NCBI GenBank assembly: GCA_964556665.1
Contig: CAZKXU010000042.1
Span: 1 to 26,963 of the forward strand
Direction: 5' to 3'
DNA: 26,963 nucleotides
Source: CAZKXU01 sp964556665
Lineage (GTDB): Bacteria > Bdellovibrionota_C > UBA2361 > CAZKXU01
The notes below the pieces were generated by a model that saw nothing but the letters and a program-made list of their open reading frames with translations, was not told where the DNA came from and did no database searches. Every line of letters starts with the position of its first letter. Positions within the stretch are counted from its first letter, which is position 1. The translations under genes and the position numbers were made by a program. Shown piece after piece: positions 1 through 7,127 of this stretch.

Positions 1-1
1 G

Positions 2-73
2 ACTGAGAAGCGTGACAAGGTGGGGCAACGATGTGATGCTAGACGTGAAAAAATTTATTTGGAGGAGCACTAG
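2..73 (+). CDS. 3' tail of an unidentified gene (partial)
   Basis: An open frame runs from the left edge to a TAG at 71-73, giving 23 residues that end REKIYLEEH. The only support for coding is that the minus strand at the opposite window end has a similar tail (REKTYLAKV, stop at 26912-26914). The DNA similarity stops just after the stop codon in both, as expected for paralogous gene ends. A 1-base length difference upstream means the frames do not stay aligned further in, so a non-coding repeat is also possible. I do not recognise the family. Confidence 0.3.
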   Translation, partial: TEKRDKVGQRCDARREKIYLEEH

Positions 74-78
74 GTGAA

Positions 79-104
79 CTAAATCCGGCAACTGCCGGAT
101 TTAG
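79..104. repeat. Perfect palindrome, 12-bp arms
   Basis: Arms 79-90 (ctaaatccggca) and 93-104 are exact reverse complements with 2 bases between. It sits 5 bases after the stop of the left-edge reading frame and between convergent genes, so it may act as a bidirectional terminator. There is no adjacent T-run. A degenerate second copy lies at 138-162. Confidence 0.6.
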
Positions 105-137
105 GATCAACAGTATGTTTGCGGGCATTTTTTGGCG

Positions 138-162
138 TAAATCCGGCGAACAGCCGTATTTA
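138..162. repeat. Imperfect palindrome related to 79-104
   Basis: Arms 138-147 (taaatccggc) and 153-162 (gccgtattta) pair with one mismatch around a 5-base loop. The arm is the same sequence as in the 79-104 palindrome, so the two form a pair of REP-like units 33 bp apart. On the minus strand the hairpin lies about 100 bases after the phoR-like stop and could help end that transcript. Confidence 0.5.
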
Positions 163-263
163 GTCTATACTGAATGACAAATCACGTAACGTTATTTTGT
201 CTGTCGGCCTTTGACCATCCGTGGCCAAATGCCTCCTCTGCTATAATAGCCCTAAAAAAAGTG

Positions 264-1325
264 TCAATTTGCATTGCCTACCATTGAGAGAAAGGGCTCA
301 TGCGGTATATGCATAGAAAAACTACTACCTTTCCCGAGCTTACTCTCTACCGAAACATTTCCACCATGCGCGAAAGCAATATGTTTTACGATCGCCAATC
401 CTAAGCCAGTTCCTCCCTGTGCACGGCTACGTCCTTTATCAATACGATAAAATCTCTCAAATAAGCGGCAGAGATGCTGCTCTTCGATGCCATGACCATG
501 ATCGTTAACTGAAATTACTATATCATCTAAAGTTGACTGTATTGAAATCTCAATTTCTGAATTAGTTCCACTATATTTGATTGCGTTATCGAGAAGGTTG
601 ACTAAGGCCTGCTCAATTAATCCTGGATTTACCTTTGAATTGATCTGTTCACCAACTATCCTTACCTGAATACCCTTCTCTTCTGCTTTATAATTAATGA
701 TCTCTATAGCTGCTCGTGCTAGTTCAAGTAGATTTGTTTGTATCATTTCTATCGGGGCATGCTCATGCTCAAGCTTTGCTAATGTAAGCAGATCATCCAT
801 TAAGGTTGAAATACGCTCAACCTGTCTTTTTACTATGCCGAGGAAGCGCTCAAGATCTTCACGATTATCCATAGCACCGTCTAGTAGTGTCTCAACAAAA
901 CCACGAATAGTTGTAATCGGCGTCTTAAGCTCATGTGAAACGTTAGCCACAAAGTCACTCTTAATATCTTGAAGCCTCCTACTTTGCACCATCTGTGCAG
1001 ATAGTTTTTCAGCCATCTGATTTAAGCTATGTGCAAGCTCATTAATCTCGACTGAATGATCTAACGTAATTTCATGCTGTAATTGCGCATGAGAGAATTG
1101 CGCTACACCTTGTTTGATAACCTGGATTGGTCTTATAAGTTCAGATTCAAATTTTCGACTTAAGAACCAAGAGGCGGAAACAATCAGTACAGATGCAAGC
1201 ACTAATGAAACTACAATAAGAGTTACAGTATCTAGCAAAATAAAAATAAGTCCTAATAGTAATGAAAAGAATCCATAAATTAGTAAAGGTACATAGTAAT
1301 AATTGAAGAGTTTTTTGATAGACAT
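264..1325 (-). CDS. phoR: PhoR-like sensor histidine kinase
   Basis: This is a membrane histidine kinase of 353 residues that would autophosphorylate and pass phosphate to the response regulator encoded just upstream. Two membrane segments (about 12-31 and 34-55) are nearly back to back, so there is almost no periplasmic sensor loop. They are followed by a HAMP-like linker (about 57-110), the HisKA box with the phospho-acceptor H131 in SHELKTP, and an ATPase domain with the N box around N247, G1 (DHGHG, 275-279) and G2 (GGTGLGLA, 304-311). No PAS domain is evident, unlike E. coli PhoR. The ATG at 1325 follows GGAG by 6 bases, and the gene starts 3 bases after the regulator's stop. The phosphate role is inferred from the family; other OmpR-class sensors are possible. 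Confidence 0.88.
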   Translation of the reverse strand: MSIKKLFNYYYVPLLIYGFFSLLLGLIFILLDTVTLIVVSLVLASVLIVSASWFLSRKFESELIRPIQVIKQGVAQFSHAQLQHEITLDHSVEINELAHSLNQMAEKLSAQMVQSRRLQDIKSDFVANVSHELKTPITTIRGFVETLLDGAMDNREDLERFLGIVKRQVERISTLMDDLLTLAKLEHEHAPIEMIQTNLLELARAAIEIINYKAEEKGIQVRIVGEQINSKVNPGLIEQALVNLLDNAIKYSGTNSEIEISIQSTLDDIVISVNDHGHGIEEQHLCRLFERFYRIDKGRSRAQGGTGLGLAIVKHIAFAHGGNVSVESKLGKGSSFSMHIPHEPFLSMVGNAN

Positions 1326-1328
1326 GAG

Positions 1329-2012
1329 CTACTCCGCCAATCGATATCCAACACCACGCACTGTTTCGATATACCGTCCGTGGTCACCAAGCTTCTTACG
1401 CAAACCCACTATCTGTACATCTACCGATCTCTCTGTAACTGGATAATCAGAGCCGCGTATAGCGTCTACAATCTGATAGCGGCTAAAGACCCAGCCGGGC
1501 TTTTTAGCTAAAGTTTGCAGTACTCCAAACTCAGTGTAACTAAGCTCAACCTGTTTGCCATTAACTAAGACCTCATGTCTGCCTGGGTTAATACTTATCT
1601 GATGTATTTTAATTAAACTATCTAGCTCTAAATTAACTCGTTTCCTACCAAATATTTTGCGTATACGTGCAATTAAGACTTTAGGACTAAAAGGCTTAAC
1701 AACGTAGTCATCAGCTCCTATTTCCAGCCCAGTAATCACATCTGCGTCCTCGCTTTTGGCACTTAGCATGATAATTGGGATATCCCGTGTATCGGTACTA
1801 CCTTTAAGTTTTCGACAAACTTCTAGTCCATCCATCCCAGGCAGCATTAAATCAAGTACTATAAGATCTGGCTGCTCTGTTTTAATCTGACTCATTGCCT
1901 CCTCTCCGCTGGAAGCAAGAGTCACTTTATACCCCTCTTTACTCAGATTGTAGCGAACTAGCTCTAAAATATCCTCTTCATCGTCAACTATAAGTACACG
2001 TTGTTTAGCCAT
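1329..2012 (-). CDS. phoB: PhoB-like OmpR-family response regulator
   Basis: A 227-residue two-domain regulator. The receiver domain (1-120) has the acidic pocket D10-D11, phospho-acceptor D54 in VLDLMLPG, S84 and K106 (VVKPFSP). The winged-helix DNA-binding domain (about 130-227) has the usual ELSYTEFGVL start and ends RGVGYRLAE. The length is normal for PhoB/OmpR proteins. It is the first gene of a two-gene operon with the kinase downstream. The ATG at 2012 has no clear Shine-Dalgarno. Three 11-bp-spaced direct repeats at 2064-2096 resemble the periodicity bound by this family and may mean autoregulation. Assignment as PhoB rather than another OmpR member rests on domain similarity only. 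Confidence 0.88.
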   Translation of the reverse strand: MAKQRVLIVDDEEDILELVRYNLSKEGYKVTLASSGEEAMSQIKTEQPDLIVLDLMLPGMDGLEVCRKLKGSTDTRDIPIIMLSAKSEDADVITGLEIGADDYVVKPFSPKVLIARIRKIFGRKRVNLELDSLIKIHQISINPGRHEVLVNGKQVELSYTEFGVLQTLAKKPGWVFSRYQIVDAIRGSDYPVTERSVDVQIVGLRKKLGDHGRYIETVRGVGYRLAE

Positions 2013-2063
2013 AATTTGTTAATATATAATATAACTGATTTTACAGTAATTTGATAAGAAAAC

Positions 2064-2096
2064 ATAATTGTTAGAGCAGCGTTAAGGGTACGTTAA
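2064..2096 (-). promoter_or_regulatory. Candidate OmpR/PhoB-type binding site (11-bp direct repeats)
   Basis: Read on the minus strand, three consecutive 11-mers begin TTAACGTACCC, TTAACGCTGCT and CTAACAATTAT. TAAC therefore recurs exactly every 11 bases. Direct repeats with 11-bp spacing are the known arrangement of Pho boxes, although the bases do not match the E. coli Pho box. The array ends 52 bases before the regulator's ATG. Confidence 0.35.
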
Positions 2097-2166
2097 TTTT
2101 TAGTGGTTACAGAGTGTTAGCAAACCAACTAGTTTCCATCCTGAAGGACGGACACTAGGTTAATAT

Positions 2167-2198
2167 TGCAGATAGAAAGGACTGCAGATAGATAGGAC
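2167..2198. repeat. Tandem 16-bp direct repeat
   Basis: 2167-2182 and 2183-2198 are adjacent copies of tgcagatagaaaggac and tgcagatagataggac, with one difference. The pair sits in the 256-bp gap upstream of the phoB-like gene and just downstream of the next gene's terminator-like hairpin. It could be a regulator site or just a slipped duplication. Confidence 0.45.
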
Positions 2199-2224
2199 AG
2201 CCATGCATTAAAACCAATATTATA

Positions 2225-2258
2225 CCCAGGGCTACGGGGGTTAACCCGTAGCCCTGGG
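2225..2258 (-). terminator. 14-bp perfect hairpin after the 2269-2883 gene
   Basis: 2225-2238 (cccagggctacggg) and 2245-2258 are exact reverse complements around a 6-base loop. It begins 10 bases after the stop of the 2269-2883 gene. On the minus strand it is followed by a T/A-rich stretch with a TTTT about 12 bases on, so it is a reasonable but not classical Rho-independent terminator. Confidence 0.5.
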
Positions 2259-2268
2259 AGATGTTGGA

Positions 2269-2883
2269 TCAACAGCCGTGCATGGGCGGCGGCCTGGGAA
2301 CATCAGCCCAAATGTCACAGTCGGCGCTCAGTTTGCCGAACTGGAAATGAGCGCTGAGCTCCAGTACACTGATCAGATTTTTTGACACTACCACTATTCC
2401 ATCGCACTTAGGCCCGCGCTTTGGCTCATTGCCCCAACAAAGAGTTAGAAGAGTGTGGCAAATTGTCCCCTCTAATTCATCAGCCTCTCTTGGCAAAAGC
2501 GAGTTAGTAAGTGCTACGATTCGCGTCGGGCGCACCCCATTCTCGCCACCAACATTTGCAAGAGCAAGACGTATCAAACCACCCACTCCATTTATCAATG
2601 CATCATGAATGTCGTTGAAAAGCTTGGAGCGATTAGCTACACATCCGTGCTTGGGCATGCCATTTGGCCAACAGTTACCAACTGGCAATGCCCCGGTCAC
2701 ACGGAAGCTCCTATCATCAATCTGCACGAACCTTGCTTCCTGCAACTGTGGCACTCCTCGGAAGCTCTGCCAAGCTGCGAGCGCATCTCGCAGGTTCCCT
2801 GCAGCCTGAATCCGACTCTCCAACTCGTTCATCTCCTGCTCCATCAGTCCATTGAGTCCAAAAGACACCTGCAGCTGTAACAT
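2269..2883 (-). CDS. Hypothetical protein, 204 aa, cysteine-containing
   Basis: I do not recognise this protein. It has no signal peptide or membrane segment. Features are an N-terminal helical stretch (MNELESRIQAAGNL), a central part with NCWPN and KHGC, further cysteines (CHTLLTLCWG, PKCDG), and a proline-rich C-terminus ending MHGC. Parts are clearly richer in G+C than the flanking phoBR and tad genes: 2281-2340 is 37/60. It stands alone between two intergenic regions with a strong hairpin after it, which suggests a self-contained acquired gene. The start is uncertain. The ATG at 2883 lacks a Shine-Dalgarno, while an internal ATG at 2832 is preceded by GGAG at 6 bases and would give 187 residues starting MNELESR. 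Confidence 0.55.
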   Translation of the reverse strand: MLQLQVSFGLNGLMEQEMNELESRIQAAGNLRDALAAWQSFRGVPQLQEARFVQIDDRSFRVTGALPVGNCWPNGMPKHGCVANRSKLFNDIHDALINGVGGLIRLALANVGGENGVRPTRIVALTNSLLPREADELEGTICHTLLTLCWGNEPKRGPKCDGIVVVSKNLISVLELSAHFQFGKLSADCDIWADVPRPPPMHGC

Positions 2884-3229
2884 CAGCGTTAAGGTTTTTA
2901 AACCTAAACTGCATAGCTGCCCTAGGCTATCTGCCTTTATTTTTTTCTACCAAATGAAAATATATGTTGATTGGACTAGCCGATTATTATGCGCCGTGGG
3001 GCGCGAGGGTGAGCTGAAAAAGTGCTGAAAAACAATCCAAATACATCTTAATGATCAGAGACTACTCTTCTTTATATATCAAGTCAATAAATATTTTGAC
3101 TGACTGGGACAGAACTAAGGAGGCTCCCTTTGTCATATCGACTGTCCTCGAGGGGCCCACGGGCGGCCAGGCTCAGAACTCGGCAGTGCCGATATCCTTG
3201 CCTGGCCGCCCGTGATGAAGTAGGTGCAG
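2884..3229. other. Intergenic region between two accessory genes
   Basis: 346 bases without a credible gene. It holds a small dyad (aggttt/aaacct, 2892-2905) just upstream of the 2269-2883 gene, an AT-rich tract with a dyad AGTCAA/TTGACT at 3082-3101, and the large hairpin at 3158-3214. Base composition changes sharply near 3120, from AT-rich to GC-rich, which marks the probable edge of the segment carrying the 3230-3781 gene. A plus-strand open frame here lies opposite that gene and looks like a composition artefact. Confidence 0.5.
3158..3214 (-). terminator. Nested hairpin after the 3230-3781 gene
   Basis: 3158-3172 (cacgggcggccaggc) and 3200-3214 form a perfect 15-bp stem. The 27-base loop itself contains a second hairpin, cggca-g-tgccg, at 3181-3191. 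It starts 15 bases after the stop of the minus-strand gene. No T-run follows, so it may be a transcript-stabilising or recombination structure instead of a terminator. Confidence 0.5.
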
Positions 3230-3781
3230 TCAGTCCCCTGCTACCACTCCTAGCTCGCGAACAGTCGAATCCGCGGGTCTGGCCAGGGCTTCGCCCGCCA
3301 CCGGCGCTTCCGCGTCATTGGCGACACGTGAACGTACAGGTTCCACCAGCTGTTCGACCAACGGATAGCCGCTGCGCCGCTCTGCTGCCTTCTTCCGACC
3401 CTCCCGCTGCGCGATGCTGCGAAGCAGAGTCGCCGCACCTCCTTGCTTCGTGAAGATGAGGGCGCGGAACGCGACGAGATCTCGGGCGGTGCTCATGGTG
3501 AGCGTTGCAAGCTCAACTGCATAGGTCTCATCGATCTCCCGTCCAAGCCGGTCTGCTAGCAAGCGATACGCAAGCACGAATGCCAGGCGCTGCCGGTCAT
3601 CGCTAGTAGCCCTGAGACTCTGCCAGACCGTATCACGAACTGGGCTGTTGAACAGCCCCATCTGCGACTGCCGCCGCGTCTCCTTGTCGATCAGGTCGAG
3701 GGCCTCTGCCCACCTCCTCGGTGAGTCATCTCCGCGTCTGATGAGGAACCCTCTCCAGCCGTTGCGATTCCTTGTAGCCAC
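3230..3781 (-). CDS. Hypothetical GC-rich protein, 183 aa
   Basis: Unrecognised. It is predicted soluble and largely helical, very rich in Arg and Ala, with no signal peptide, membrane segment or known motif that I can see. The middle (DRQRLAFVLAYRLLADRLGR and ARDLVAFRALIF) looks like packed amphipathic helices, and the C-terminal 35 residues are low complexity. Base composition is strikingly GC-rich (42/60 at 3361-3420) against AT-richer neighbours on both sides, which points to horizontal acquisition. The GTG start at 3781 is well supported: GGGAGGGAGG precedes it, with GAGG 6 bases upstream. A possible promoter lies at 3835-3863. It has no operon partners, and a nested hairpin follows the stop. 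Confidence 0.6.
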   Translation of the reverse strand: MATRNRNGWRGFLIRRGDDSPRRWAEALDLIDKETRRQSQMGLFNSPVRDTVWQSLRATSDDRQRLAFVLAYRLLADRLGREIDETYAVELATLTMSTARDLVAFRALIFTKQGGAATLLRSIAQREGRKKAAERRSGYPLVEQLVEPVRSRVANDAEAPVAGEALARPADSTVRELGVVAGD

Positions 3782-3834
3782 TTGCTACCTCCCTCCCCAA
3801 AGTTGTTGTTACCTGGGGTTACCTGCGCAGCATG

Positions 3835-3863
3835 CGTAAAGCATCGCTGAGAACCCACGTCAA
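3835..3863 (-). promoter_or_regulatory. Candidate sigma70 promoter for the 3230-3781 gene
   Basis: On the minus strand TTGACG (3858-3863) is followed after 17 bases by TTTACG (3835-3840). Spacing is ideal and the -35 is close to consensus, but the -10 is weak. It would place the start of transcription about 45 bases before the GTG. Confidence 0.35.
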
Positions 3864-3881
3864 GGTGTAAAATACCTCACG

Positions 3882-3929
3882 ACGTAGCTCTACTTGGTGC
3901 CATTTTTATAACAGCAAAGAGAGCTACGT
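3882..3929. repeat. 10-bp inverted repeat with 28-base loop
   Basis: acgtagctct at 3882-3891 and agagctacgt at 3920-3929 are exact reverse complements. It is located between the tad operon end and the GC-rich accessory gene, and could be a hairpin in the accessory gene's leader or a border element. Confidence 0.4.
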
Positions 3930-3954
3930 ACTAAAACCAAATACCTCCTTAATT

Positions 3955-4003
3955 CCAGTCCCTAACTAAGACAAGCAAACAGCCAAGCTTAGTCAGAGAC
4001 TGG
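3955..4003. repeat. 16-bp inverted repeat (14/16) with 17-base loop
   Basis: ccagtccctaactaag at 3955-3970 pairs with cttagtcagagactgg at 3988-4003 with two mismatches. On the minus strand it lies 200 bases after the last tad-operon gene. It has no T-run, so a terminator role is unproven. Confidence 0.4.
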
Positions 4004-4202
4004 CGCATCTACCTATTATTTTTGGGATTAAAAGAGCGAATGGAGATTATATCAGGATAATAATTTTTTTCAATCTCTTAGACTGTTAAATATATGGACT
4101 ATTCAGCATTAGCGGAGTGCCTGGAATATATAGTTATAAAAATAGGTAAAAACATTCTTTAATATGCTTAAACTTTTTGACTGAGCAGAGGTATTGGCAG
4201 TG

Positions 4203-4760
4203 CTATAATGCTTTTAAAACCTCCTCCCCATCCCCCGCTGCGACTACCTGACCCTCTTCATTTATGACGATAGCCGCTGGAATCCCTTTAAGACGGAAGG
4301 CTTGAAAGGCTTCATCATCTGCATTATTTCCGGAGAATGCGATATTTACAGCATCAATCTCACGATATTTAATGTAATTTTGTACCTGCTCTATATCGGA
4401 ATCTAAGCTCGCCGCAAGAAAGACGATCTGGCCACGACCCCCCTTCGCACGCGCTAAGGCATTTAACTTTTCCAGCAATCCTTTAGATCCACTGCAGTCA
4501 GTCGCCCAAAAGAGTAGCACCACCTTTTTCCCTAAATAGCTCTGCAGGGCAAGAGAATCACCATCTAAAGTGGTCAACCTAGTATAAGGCGAATATTTTC
4601 CTACCCAACCGCTCGCTCCAGAGCTACACCCTTGAGCAAACAACAAGAGTGCAAGCATGACGACAATATGTACATTTTCAACTTGAAACATCGGCAACGC
4701 CGCCCTGACGCTGTTTAATAAACCAAAACGTGTCACTATAAACCTTTTTGACCTCTGCAT
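4203..4760 (-). CDS. Thioredoxin-fold (TlpA/ResA-like) lipoprotein, monothiol
   Basis: A predicted envelope-anchored thioredoxin-fold protein of 185 residues. A basic N-terminus and hydrophobic stretch (about 31-42) precede C45 in FAQGC, a plausible though non-ideal lipobox. The fold is seen in GKKVVLLFWATDCSGS (78-92) and the cis-proline loop KGIPAAIVI (P161). The usual CxxC is CSGS: C89 is kept but the resolving cysteine is S92, so it is unlikely to be a normal disulfide reductase. The ATG at 4760 is preceded by AAGGAG and overlaps the upstream pseudokinase gene by 83 bases. Later ATGs at 4691 and 4658 lack a good Shine-Dalgarno and the basic n-region. It is the last gene of the tad operon. 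Confidence 0.7.
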   Translation of the reverse strand: MQRSKRFIVTRFGLLNSVRAALPMFQVENVHIVVMLALLLFAQGCSSGASGWVGKYSPYTRLTTLDGDSLALQSYLGKKVVLLFWATDCSGSKGLLEKLNALARAKGGRGQIVFLAASLDSDIEQVQNYIKYREIDAVNIAFSGNNADDEAFQAFRLKGIPAAIVINEEGQVVAAGDGEEVLKAL

Positions 4761-7095
4761 CGCTCTCCTTTTCGTAATGATCAATAATTAATTTAATAGC
4801 TCCGACATCATTAAAATCCTTCATCGCCCTCACCACCGCGATGCGCACCCTACGATCATGATGATCCATTAAATCGATCAGTCTCCTTAAACCCATAATC
4901 GACCAATATTTATTTACAGTCATCTCTACAATGGCTGTATTATTCGAGCCAATTAATATATCTATCAGCTCAAAATCTTTGACAAATCCATCAAAAACTT
5001 TAAATGACTTTAATACCTCCTCCTCTCCTACAAGCTCAATCATTGCAATCGCAGCCACCGCCTTCACAAAATTAGCTCGGCGCTCCCAGTAATTTTTCCT
5101 AATCCACTCGATTAAAGATGCGCTCGGTTCTGAAATAATACTCCTGCCTGTAAGTGTATCAAACGCCTCTAATACAAGTTCTGAGGAATAATCTCCAGCA
5201 GCTATGGCAAAAAGCACACCCTCACATGCAACATCATACCATCGGCCAAAAGTAGCTATATCCTCTAATTTCAATGTCCCGGCTGAGGCGCGAATAAGAG
5301 AATTTAAGACATCGGTTGGCAGATCGCTGCGATCACGAACGAGGATAAGAAATGTGCCGCGCAATGGACTTACTAGTTTTCTATCCAACGCCAGCGCCGC
5401 TATTGCTCTAACATTAAGATCATTGCGTTGTGATAATAGCTCCAAAAGCCAAAGTATATCGGAATCGGCAAGTTCAGCACGTTTTTTGATTATGTCCTCA
5501 CCAAAAACAGATGCTATTTCGGGATGCGCAAGTATCAATGCCCCAGCTGAACGCTGCTGCGTACCTTCCATCTTAAGGGAATCCCCTATTAGCTGAGCCA
5601 GCACTCCCTGATACTCCGACAGCCTATTCTTGTCCAATGCTAGGGCCGCAGTGAGCCTCAAAACAATCTTAGGAAATATAGCGTAAGCTTGTCGCAGCAA
5701 TGCTGCGCGCATCTCAACCGGCTGACCATCATCCAAAGCTCTTAAGATAGGTTCATAGCTAGATAATAGATCGGTAATATTTCCCAAACTACTAAGCCAC
5801 TGCCTTACCTGTTCGGCGCTGCGCATCAAGCCCTGTCGTCGAGCTCGATCCACAATAGCTTTTTCTGCTAACCTGCGGAGCTCAGGCGTCTCGGCATGCA
5901 GCGCGCTCTGTACCAAGACATCCTGCGCTAGCGGGTCTCGAGAATCAATAATCTTATCGAAATACTGCTCACGCTCAGCCATAGAAAGTTTTTCCTGGCT
6001 TACCTTGTCAATGGCGTCGCGCAGCTCTCCGCTATTAGTTACGTTCTTATGCAGCTCAAGCAACGAAGGCGCCGAGCTTACCGGCGCTATTGGTGCCTCC
6101 GCAACAAACATTAAACCCACAACTGCTCCAATGATCAGGGTACCGACAACAAGATGCTTCGTGTATACTTTAGGAGTTTTAGAAACAGTAACATTCTCTT
6201 TTCTGACCGGCTGAGGATCCTCTGCAACTTTTGTTAATACATTACTTTTCTTAATTGCTGACGAGCTGCGTTTGCTGACTGCACTGCTAGTCGACATAAC
6301 GCGTTCCCTTTGTTGTCTGATTTCCTCAAGCACCAATGGGACAGATGCAAATCTGTGTTGCGGATCTACCGTTAACATTCCGCGCAAAACGTCATCTACC
6401 CACAAAGGCACACCCTTGACAAGGTGACTCACTAACTGTTGATTACCCTTGCTCTCATTCTCCCCCTGATCGAGAGATGGGAAACGACGGGTATATAAAA
6501 GATGGGTTACTACACCAAGACTAAAAACATCTCCGATCATCGATGGAGCACTACCATTAAGTTGTTCAGGAGCAATAAACTGAACTAGCTTTTCCTTAGT
6601 TGCGTAATCGCGATCTATATCATGCTGCTGCCCCATTACTCCAAGTAAACGCACCTGTCCATCTCGACTGATCCAAAAAGAGTCTGGGCAAATATCACCA
6701 CAGCAAAGATCTGCGCGGTGCAAGATGTCAATTGATTGATATGCGCCAATTAATCTTCTTTCCTTCTCGGCAGCATCAAGCTCAAAGGAGAGCAATGGCT
6801 GTCCGTCAAGCTGAGGGAAAACTGCGAAAGCAGATCCTTTGGAGTCAACACCATACGACTCTAGATCTGAAACAGCCGCACCTAATGCTTGTATTCTACT
6901 CATGCGCTGTAGGAACTCTCCTACTGCCTGAGTATTCACACCGAGCGATTGACGCATAATCCATAGCACCAAAGAACGTCCGGTGCCACGCTCTGTGGCT
7001 TGGAATCCTCCTGCCGATAAGGTGCGTAAAATTCCAGTGCCGATCTCAAAGTATTCCTCGATCACACCTTCTATATGTGCAGATTTGTTAACCAC
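4678..7095 (-). CDS. Membrane pseudokinase with C-terminal HEAT-like region
   Basis: An 805-residue protein with a Ser/Thr-kinase-like N-terminal domain (about 15-260), one membrane segment (about 314-332) and a long helical C-terminal region (about 345-790) with HEAT-like repeats, for example MDHHDRRVRIAVVRAMKDF. Catalytic residues are lost. The VAIK lysine position is W45. The HRDLKPEN loop reads CGDICPDS, keeping only D134 and P137. The DFG motif is replaced by GVM (152-154). Structural motifs remain (APE 175-177, D189 of GDVFSLG), so it is probably a pseudokinase scaffold. Neighbours are the export-gate gene 32 bases upstream and an overlapping thioredoxin-fold gene. It may bind a partner of the pilus or secretion machine through the HEAT region. 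The start is a GTG without a clear Shine-Dalgarno; GTG at 7065 is an alternative. Confidence 0.75.
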   Translation of the reverse strand: MVNKSAHIEGVIEEYFEIGTGILRTLSAGGFQATERGTGRSLVLWIMRQSLGVNTQAVGEFLQRMSRIQALGAAVSDLESYGVDSKGSAFAVFPQLDGQPLLSFELDAAEKERRLIGAYQSIDILHRADLCCGDICPDSFWISRDGQVRLLGVMGQQHDIDRDYATKEKLVQFIAPEQLNGSAPSMIGDVFSLGVVTHLLYTRRFPSLDQGENESKGNQQLVSHLVKGVPLWVDDVLRGMLTVDPQHRFASVPLVLEEIRQQRERVMSTSSAVSKRSSSAIKKSNVLTKVAEDPQPVRKENVTVSKTPKVYTKHLVVGTLIIGAVVGLMFVAEAPIAPVSSAPSLLELHKNVTNSGELRDAIDKVSQEKLSMAEREQYFDKIIDSRDPLAQDVLVQSALHAETPELRRLAEKAIVDRARRQGLMRSAEQVRQWLSSLGNITDLLSSYEPILRALDDGQPVEMRAALLRQAYAIFPKIVLRLTAALALDKNRLSEYQGVLAQLIGDSLKMEGTQQRSAGALILAHPEIASVFGEDIIKKRAELADSDILWLLELLSQRNDLNVRAIAALALDRKLVSPLRGTFLILVRDRSDLPTDVLNSLIRASAGTLKLEDIATFGRWYDVACEGVLFAIAAGDYSSELVLEAFDTLTGRSIISEPSASLIEWIRKNYWERRANFVKAVAAIAMIELVGEEEVLKSFKVFDGFVKDFELIDILIGSNNTAIVEMTVNKYWSIMGLRRLIDLMDHHDRRVRIAVVRAMKDFNDVGAIKLIIDHYEKESDAEVKKVYSDTFWFIKQRQGGVADVSS

Positions 7096-7127
7096 TTATA
7101 AATATCGAATTAGAAACTCTATGTTGA

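Larger units (their letters stand above)
3782..4202. other. Intergenic region with two inverted repeats
   Basis: 421 bases separating the end of the tad operon (stop at 4203) from the acquired 3230-3781 gene. I see no gene. It holds two inverted repeats (3882-3929 and 3955-4003), a candidate promoter (3835-3863), a repeated aggtaac close to the downstream gene, and an AT-rich half (4010-4200). On the minus strand a perfect Shine-Dalgarno-like aaggaggt at 3942-3950 has no start codon at useful spacing, so it is probably chance. Confidence 0.45.

Noticed and set aside
2605..2880. Several plus-strand open frames antisense to the 2269-2883 gene
   Set aside because: They overlap each other in different frames, have no plausible ribosome binding sites and no recognisable protein features.
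3130..3453. Plus-strand open frame of about 107 codons opposite the GC-rich accessory gene
   Set aside because: It is antisense to a gene with a strong ribosome binding site, has low-complexity Pro/Arg content, and includes the hairpin at 3158-3214. High G+C alone explains its length.
3942..3950. Perfect Shine-Dalgarno-like aaggaggt on the minus strand suggesting a small gene
   Set aside because: No start codon lies at proper distance, and the next ATG (about 45 bases on) gives only an eight-codon frame.
3158..3964. Integron gene cassette (attC-like hairpin plus gene)
   Set aside because: The hairpin lacks the RYYYAAC/GTTRRRY core sites of attC and no integrase is in the window.
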